A stretch of 43,131 bases of DNA from a virus: the IMG/VR virus record IMGVR_UViG_3300048550_000945, positions 1 through 43,131 of that record; one strand, 5' to 3'. The notes below the pieces were generated by a model. That model did not search any database, had not been told where the DNA came from, and saw only the letters and a list, made by a program, of their open reading frames with translations. This document shows, piece after piece, positions 38,259 through 43,131 of the stretch. How positions within the stretch are numbered: position 1 is the stretch's first letter; each line of letters opens with the position of its first letter. The position numbers were made by a program, and so were the translations under genes.

Positions 38259-39014
38259 TTAGCTGTAGAGAGTACCGTCATCGTTATAGACGGTAAGAAG
38301 AGGCGAGGTAGAGCGAACTCCTGCGAAAAGGTCGCCGTAGACGCCGTCTCTAACAGAAGTTAAGCCCGAGAGTGAACCCTCAGAGAATGAGATCTTCCAA
38401 GAAGAGTCTCTCGGCACAAGTGTTCTCATTGTAGAGCCGAGTGTGCCAGGCGAGAGTACAAGCTCTTTAACCCCGTCTGCATCCTGAATGGGAACTCCTG
38501 CGTTCACGATGTAATCTTCACCCGCTAAGATCGCTAGTACTTCTACCAACGACCCTGTGCTGTTCGAGTTAGCGACGCTAACCCCATCGAGGTCAGTAGG
38601 TGCGTTAACAACATCCGCACCTGAAAGAATTGTGTTGATGTCTGCAGTCTGGAGGGTAGATCCAGCTCGGACTCTAGCGACGATGTTCGTAGCCGCTTGT
38701 TCAGCTTGAACTAAGCTCAGAGCAGGGCCTGTACCCGCACCGTTAACATCTGCCGCAGGGTCAGCCTCTATGTGAGCTATAAGATATGCTATGAGGCCGT
38801 TACTTCTTCTGAGAAACTCGATTGAAGTATCTGCGTTGACTTTCAGCACAGGGCGACCGACGCCTGTTGAACCGACATTTGCAGTTCGGACATAGAAAGG
38901 GCCTTGCCCTCGCGGATCGTTGACGAGGTTTCTTTGAGACTCGTTGGGGAACAAGTCTGTGATCTGAACTGATCCGTTTTGGATTTCAGGTCGTCTTGCA
39001 ATGATATATGGCAT
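38259..39014 (-). CDS. Virion-type protein, paralogue 3 of 3 (251 aa)
   Basis: First of the three tandem paralogues in transcription order. N-terminus M-P-Y-I-I-A-R-R-P-E then V-Q-I-T-D-L-F-P-N-E-S-Q, Q-G-P-F-Y-V-R-T, L-I-A-Y-L-I-A-H-I-E, V-E-V-L-A-I-L-A-G-E-D-Y-I-V, S-S-W-K-I-S-F-S-E-G and end L-T-V-Y-N-D-D-G-T-L-Y. Most diverged in the middle. AAAGGAG precedes the ATG. Role as paralogue 1. Confidence 0.75.
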   Translation of the reverse strand: MPYIIARRPEIQNGSVQITDLFPNESQRNLVNDPRGQGPFYVRTANVGSTGVGRPVLKVNADTSIEFLRRSNGLIAYLIAHIEADPAADVNGAGTGPALSLVQAEQAATNIVARVRAGSTLQTADINTILSGADVVNAPTDLDGVSVANSNSTGSLVEVLAILAGEDYIVNAGVPIQDADGVKELVLSPGTLGSTMRTLVPRDSSWKISFSEGSLSGLTSVRDGVYGDLFAGVRSTSPLLTVYNDDGTLYS

Positions 39015-39066
39015 AGTAATCTCCTTTGTGGTTATGCTTTTACTACGCCGAAATATAAAACAACTA

Positions 39067-39786
39067 TTACCCTAAGTTTACGACAGAGCACCTCATCGTG
39101 AATTGAGGAGTTGAAGACTTCCCACCAAAGAAAAACTCACCTACAGAGCTTGAGGTCAAAGAGAATTCGTGACCTGGCTTTATAATCGTAGGTGACATAC
39201 CAGGAGAGCAAGAGAAGTATAGATCTTCGCCCGCTACATCAGATAGGTTCTGAATATCAATAGACTGACTAAAATTAGGAAGGTGTATATTTAAACCCCC
39301 CGCGTCTAAGGAGTCTGGGAGACCCCCTCCAAGGTCTGGGGCTGTTGCGGTTGCTGTGAAGACAGGGCTTATGACGCCAAAGAAGTCGTAGGGAACTAGA
39401 GCGACAACAGGGCCGAAGTCGGTGAAAGCACCCGTAGATCGGATTTTACCTCTCGCTCTAAGGTAGCAAACCTCGCCGTTAGTCGGGATGCGAGCACCTA
39501 CGAGTGGCGGTGCGGTCGCATAGTCGTCAAGGGTGAACATGAATCGAGTCTGATCTCGGTTTGAATCATCGACCCCAACCTTAGATTTGAGGATAGAAGG
39601 ACTCTTGAAGGTGGAGTCGTATCTCATCTCGAACATCTTAACAGGGTTTGTAAAAGCGTCGTCTATATTTGAGGCTCCATGTATCTCGATAAGTTCAAGG
39701 CCTCTGAGGTTTCGGTTAGGAAAACTCATGTCGGTCATGTTCTTGGCTCTATAGTTAAGACTAGGTATTAATCTTCCTCTAGACAT
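39067..39786 (-). CDS. Putative virion protein (239 aa)
   Basis: Start taken as ATG 39786, which overlaps the stop of the upstream gene (TGATG), typical of coupling; an in-frame GTG lies just before. The protein is beta-rich with N-terminal R-N-L-R-G-L-E-L-I-E-I-H-G, a middle with C-Y-L-R-A-R-G-K-I-R-S and a C-terminal strand F-T-M-R-C-S-V-V-N-L-G. No enzyme motif. Likely structural, from its place beside the triplicated genes. Confidence 0.68.
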   Translation of the reverse strand: MSRGRLIPSLNYRAKNMTDMSFPNRNLRGLELIEIHGASNIDDAFTNPVKMFEMRYDSTFKSPSILKSKVGVDDSNRDQTRFMFTLDDYATAPPLVGARIPTNGEVCYLRARGKIRSTGAFTDFGPVVALVPYDFFGVISPVFTATATAPDLGGGLPDSLDAGGLNIHLPNFSQSIDIQNLSDVAGEDLYFSCSPGMSPTIIKPGHEFSLTSSSVGEFFFGGKSSTPQFTMRCSVVNLG

Positions 39787-40172
39787 CACTTACTCGCTTT
39801 CTCTTTAGCTATGAGGGTTTCATATGAAGATGTGTTCTTCCCCTTGGATTTAGCTAACCTCTGAGCCTCTGACCAAGAGTCTACTTTCTCTCCGTCTACG
39901 TTTGGAGCTAATGTGACATTGGGCTGATCTCGCTTCATCTCTGCTGTCCGAGACTCAAGGCGTTCATTCTTCTTACGCATCTGGTTCTTGATACGATTGT
40001 TTTTGCCAGCCCAGCCGTCGCCTTTAAGTATGAAGTTACGGGTGGGTTGAAACACTTTTTTATTAGGTGTCTCGCACTCAGTGCAAGGTTGCTCTTTATC
40101 GTGATCTCTCATAGAGACTCTCAGTTGGTAATCGTGTCCGCAACTACTGCAACGATATAAGTAAAAAGGCAT
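39786..40172 (-). CDS. FmdB-type zinc-ribbon protein (128 aa)
   Basis: The N-terminus M-P-F-Y-L-Y-R-C-S-S-C-G-H is the FmdB/Zn-ribbon_8 pattern, with C8, C11, C30 and C33 binding one zinc. The tail is Lys/Arg/Asn-rich and probably disordered (K-N-N-R-I-K-N-Q-M-R-K-K). Similar proteins are common in phages as small regulators or virion parts. Shares layout with the zinc protein at 5910. CGGAG lies before the ATG. Confidence 0.8.
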   Translation of the reverse strand: MPFYLYRCSSCGHDYQLRVSMRDHDKEQPCTECETPNKKVFQPTRNFILKGDGWAGKNNRIKNQMRKKNERLESRTAEMKRDQPNVTLAPNVDGEKVDSWSEAQRLAKSKGKNTSSYETLIAKEKASK

Positions 40173-40175
40173 AGT

Positions 40176-40538
40176 TTAAGCTCCGAAGTATTTCTCTAAG
40201 ACAGCATAGATGTGCTTGCAGATCTTATGTGTCCCATTGGGGTCTTTCTTTTCTGGCCTGGTCTCCGTACCTTTAGTTGTACCATACAAGTAGTCTTTTT
40301 CTTTTGCGTGGTATTCTGGTCCTTGATACACCCAATATTTACAGGTGCAAGAGACTCTCAGGTCATCCCCGTTGGCCTCTACAGTAACATTGTAGTCGGC
40401 TACCTTGTATTTCTTAGGTTCGTCTTCAAGCTTACTCTTAAATTGTTGAACAATACCCTTGACGACTTTGCCCTTCTCTATGACATCTGGGTCAAGATTG
40501 TCTAATATGTCTTTTAGAGGTGCGGAGGTTTTTCTCAT
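40176..40538 (-). CDS. SWIM-like zinc protein (120 aa)
   Basis: Start set at 40538 because GGGAG lies before it; the frame is open to 40583. C64-T-C66 and C107-K-H109 give the C-x-C-x(n)-C-x-H signature of SWIM zinc fingers, with the intervening Y-W-V-Y-Q-G-P-E-Y-H-A segment, which I recall from T4-like phage proteins annotated as structural. Residues 1-45 are helical and charged. It may bind DNA or protein in the virion. Three bases separate it from the FmdB-like gene. Confidence 0.75.
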   Translation of the reverse strand: MRKTSAPLKDILDNLDPDVIEKGKVVKGIVQQFKSKLEDEPKKYKVADYNVTVEANGDDLRVSCTCKYWVYQGPEYHAKEKDYLYGTTKGTETRPEKKDPNGTHKICKHIYAVLEKYFGA

Positions 40539-40586
40539 GTTCTGTCTCCCTGTGATATGCTCAAGGGGGGCAAGATAGAACATTTA

Positions 40587-41408
40587 TTAAACCTTGGAGA
40601 GAAGCTCCACAATTCTCATTACAATTTTCAAGTATTCACCTTCCCCCAGAGCTCTGTAGTTGGGGCTTCCAGCTAAGAGGGCATCACCCCAAACATCACC
40701 GCCCCAAAAAGAGGTACAGACATCCCTACAGGAAAAGCCTTTAATCTTCTCCCTAGAAGACACAGTAATGGTGCGATCTTTTGAGTTATAGGCACAAATG
40801 ACTCTCGATTCCCTAAAGAGGTCATTCACGAAATGCCCTTCTGTCTTTCGACAGAGAAGCCCTGTCGAGTACTCTTTGTAAAAAGTGGCCTGATCTAACT
40901 TCTCCCGAAGGTAGATCCTCGCTTTCCCCATTCTCTTTGCAATAAACCCATCGAGAACAGCTTCTCGAATAAAGGCAAAGGCCAACCGACAAAAATCCGT
41001 GACATCTATAAAGTCAACATCATCTTCAGAGATGGGGTCATTCTCTTCAAGCCACTGTAAGATTCCTTGGATCTTCTCATGAACCTCTTCGTCGCTTGAA
41101 GTCTGACCCGCTTTAACTTTAGAGACTTCTTGCCAAAAGGCATCTTCTTGAGGGAAATCGCCACTCGCCCTTAATAGACCTCCCAATGTTTCGAGGTCTA
41201 GAGACTTGACTAAGACGACATCGTTACTTCCAACGGAAGGGATGTCCTTATCTAAGCAGGGAGAGGGCTTATTCTCTGTCGGAGAAGTGTATTGGGTGCC
41301 CTTGCAGGTGTAAGACCCGTATTGAGCCTTGACTGTCAACACGGGAGGGTGTTTAAGGTCAACGGAGAGAGCCGCACTTTTTGCATTTGGAGATACAATG
41401 ACAATCAT
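40587..41408 (-). CDS. Hypothetical protein (273 aa)
   Basis: Alpha/beta protein starting M-I-V-I-V-S-P-N-A-K. The segment V-L-V-K-S-L-D-L-E-T-L-G-G-L-L faintly recalls the D-x-D-x-x-G-G of DHH-type phosphoesterase relatives, but key acids are lacking, so no enzyme is called. The rest is helical with several Cys (C33, C142, C190, C210, C231, C235). No clear ribosome site precedes the ATG; the start is therefore uncertain. Divergent from the SF1 helicase 54 bases away. Confidence 0.65.
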   Translation of the reverse strand: MIVIVSPNAKSAALSVDLKHPPVLTVKAQYGSYTCKGTQYTSPTENKPSPCLDKDIPSVGSNDVVLVKSLDLETLGGLLRASGDFPQEDAFWQEVSKVKAGQTSSDEEVHEKIQGILQWLEENDPISEDDVDFIDVTDFCRLAFAFIREAVLDGFIAKRMGKARIYLREKLDQATFYKEYSTGLLCRKTEGHFVNDLFRESRVICAYNSKDRTITVSSREKIKGFSCRDVCTSFWGGDVWGDALLAGSPNYRALGEGEYLKIVMRIVELLSKV

Positions 41409-41462
41409 CTTATTAGTCTTTCTATCATCGGCAGAGGTTAAGTTTAAGGAACGGAGAAGAGA

Positions 41463-43131
41463 ATGACCAATTCAGAAACCAGAACCCAATTAGAGGTTTT
41501 TAAATTCTACCTAGCTCTATATGGATTCCACAATAAAGGAGGGTCTGAAAAGACCTTTCTTGCTGGAGCTTCTACTCTTAAGAGATATGTGGAACTCAGG
41601 AACGGGGTAATCAGAGATTTTTTATCCCCCTTAGCTGAAAGAGGATACCCCGCATTTAACACTCTCCCTAATAAGCTATCGAGAGCTCTTAAAGGGGCAG
41701 TGACGAACCCAGATCAAGTCTTAGCATTAGGTTCCATCTTCTATGACGTTTGTGTATTTTACAAGAGCAGAAGCAACTTGATCCGAGAAATATCAGATAG
41801 GAAGAGCAGGGATATACTCAGCACTTGTGTTTATGCTTGCTATGACGAACAAGTATCCTTATCTATGCTCTTGACAGCACCCCCTTCTAGGCTAAAGTTA
41901 CCTAACCGCTGGATTAAGAAAGCCTCTCTTCAGTTAGAAGAGGTATCTCAGGTAGAGATACACCTCAATGAACTTAAAGAGGTTCAAGTTATATCTGAAG
42001 AGATCAGAAGCCTGAATCTCAAGATTAACTCAGATACCATCACCGACCAAGAGAGAGCTGTACTTATATCTTTGAGAGAGAAAAAGATGAAGTCTCTCCA
42101 GAAGACTTCTGAAGAGATATCGAGTGAGTCTCCAGCCATCGCGGTCGCGAGCAGTATTATTAACAGCCCTGAAGAGCATAAGACCAAAGTAGGTCAAGAG
42201 CAAAAACTGACTCCCACCCAAGAAGATATCATCCTCTCTAAAGGAGAGACTTCTGTGCAAGCAGGTGCAGGGGTAGGTAAAACCAAGGTCGTAGCGAGCA
42301 AGGTTGCCTATACGGTTAAAGAACTCGATGTCTCCCCTGAGAACATGATTGTTGTCTCTACGAGCAAAGACACAGCCGACAATTTGAGACAGAGGATTGT
42401 TAAGTATGGCGGGGAAGAAAGCATGGGCAGATTCGTAGGAGTCTCAACCGAAGCAGTCGCCTTCAGTATTGTTAAGGATTTAGGGATCATTGCAGATAAA
42501 GAGATCATTAAAGATGAAACATTGGAGGAGTGGGTAAAGCTGGCTGTAGATCTCGTCATTCAAGGTGACGGTTCCAAAGACTCACCCAATCAACCTCTTC
42601 TAAAGGGTGTTGAACTCGACCCCGAAAGTAGTGAAGACCCTAGACTAACACCTCTACTGATTAGGGTGGTGTCTACAATTGCTAGGAAGGCGGTTAAAGA
42701 AAATTCTAAAGAACTGCTCTCGCTAGTAGCCCCCGCTATTTCGACATACTCTAAAGGGAAAATCAAGCTTGCCCCTAGATCTAGTGAGGTGTGGCTAGAT
42801 AAGGACTTTAGGTCTTCTATAAACCAGCATATAAAAAGCTCTGGCGGTAAAGAAGACCTAAGTCAATCTTCTCCATATGAGGGATTTCAAAGGTTTGCTT
42901 CAGAGAGTGCCAAACCTAAGCCTATTAAGGTGAGCAACCAATGGTTTAACTTGGGTATGGACCCTCTCCATAACACCCATGAGGCAAACCTGAGTCAATT
43001 TACTATATTCATAAAAGAGAACAAGAAGAAGATGGTCTCTGCGTCTTCTCTCTGGGAGAAGAGGAAAAAGTCAGCACCTCTCGATCTCACCTCGCTCAAA
43101 GACATGGTAGATTATGATATGAAGGTCGCGG
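41463..43131 (+). CDS. UvrD-like superfamily 1 helicase, 3' end cut by window
   Basis: At least 556 residues; continues beyond the window. After a 255-residue N-terminal region (helical, with coiled coil at about 165-215) comes the SF1 core: Q-motif-like T-P-T-Q-E-D-I-I (251-258), Walker A A-G-A-G-V-G-K-T (267-274) and a motif Ia region with V-V-S-T-S-K-D-T-A-D-N-L-R. UvrD-type enzymes unwind DNA 3' to 5' in repair and replication. The N-terminal extension is unusual because UvrD/Rep begin near the Q motif. GGAG lies seven bases before the ATG at 41463. The second half of the motor is outside the window. Confidence 0.85.
   Translation, partial: MTNSETRTQLEVFKFYLALYGFHNKGGSEKTFLAGASTLKRYVELRNGVIRDFLSPLAERGYPAFNTLPNKLSRALKGAVTNPDQVLALGSIFYDVCVFYKSRSNLIREISDRKSRDILSTCVYACYDEQVSLSMLLTAPPSRLKLPNRWIKKASLQLEEVSQVEIHLNELKEVQVISEEIRSLNLKINSDTITDQERAVLISLREKKMKSLQKTSEEISSESPAIAVASSIINSPEEHKTKVGQEQKLTPTQEDIILSKGETSVQAGAGVGKTKVVASKVAYTVKELDVSPENMIVVSTSKDTADNLRQRIVKYGGEESMGRFVGVSTEAVAFSIVKDLGIIADKEIIKDETLEEWVKLAVDLVIQGDGSKDSPNQPLLKGVELDPESSEDPRLTPLLIRVVSTIARKAVKENSKELLSLVAPAISTYSKGKIKLAPRSSEVWLDKDFRSSINQHIKSSGGKEDLSQSSPYEGFQRFASESAKPKPIKVSNQWFNLGMDPLHNTHEANLSQFTIFIKENKKKMVSASSLWEKRKKSAPLDLTSLKDMVDYDMKVA

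Noticed and set aside
1-43131. tRNA genes
   Set aside because: Intergenic gaps are short and none showed a cloverleaf or T-loop consensus by eye; a tRNAscan run would settle it.

Overview
The window is a piece of a large tailed phage with a contractile tail (myovirus type), not a bacterial chromosome. It carries a tail sheath gene, a T4-like head block in canonical order (gene of gp67/68 position, prohead protease, acidic scaffold, decoration-like protein, major capsid protein), many small virion-type beta proteins, a RuvC-like nuclease, a SNF2 helicase, a UvrD-like helicase and a type IB topoisomerase. Genes are tightly packed, with ATGA overlaps, strong Shine-Dalgarno sites and intrinsic terminators. 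No rRNA, tRNA, transposase or CRISPR array was seen. The host is probably Gram-negative: the phage encodes an outer-membrane beta-barrel with a signal peptide and a small lipoprotein. The large sheath and the set of DNA enzymes suggest a large-genome phage, but 43 kb cannot prove that.

Layout. 1-1.1 kb: two small unknown genes, the second with an N-terminal helical tag. 1.2-2.4 kb (minus): a C5 cytosine methyltransferase split into alpha and beta chains. 2.5-14.0 kb (plus): virion-type genes including a 1603-residue tail sheath. 14.2-14.8 kb (minus): RuvC-like nuclease. 14.9-23.2 kb (plus): head morphogenesis, ending at a strong terminator. 23.3-31.3 kb (plus): small accessory genes, an outer-membrane protein, a membrane protein and a SNF2 helicase. 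31.3-41.4 kb (minus): topoisomerase IB, a membrane/lipoprotein/nucleotide-cyclase cluster, Ig-like virion proteins, three tandem paralogous virion proteins and two zinc proteins. 41.5 kb to the end (plus): a SF1 helicase cut by the window edge.

How the parts fit. The protease (18.3 kb) probably cleaves the scaffold and the tagged proteins at L/I-x-E sites, while capsid protein and decoration protein build the shell. The sheath builds the tail. The minus-strand block supplies further virion proteins and a set of envelope proteins that may serve lysis, signalling or superinfection control. Helicases, RuvC and topoisomerase act on DNA topology and recombination; the methyltransferase may protect the genome from host restriction.

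The most unusual features are: (1) a class III nucleotide cyclase with a C-terminal membrane anchor, next to two small two-helix membrane proteins and a lipoprotein; (2) a recurring leader design in which a pyrimidine tract pairs with the ribosome-binding site of the first gene of a transcription unit, with two extreme cases (13-bp and 19-bp perfect stems) that recall late-gene translational control in T4; (3) an N-terminal tag duplicated with 53 identical nucleotides; (4) an AquI-like two-chain methyltransferase; (5) an in-frame nested gene; (6) a scaffold with His-Met/Asp repeats and two EF-hands; (7) a phage topoisomerase IB. No stretch above 300 bases lacks a gene; the longest gaps (2374-2547, 23151-23307, 24452-24646) hold regulatory hairpins or a terminator.
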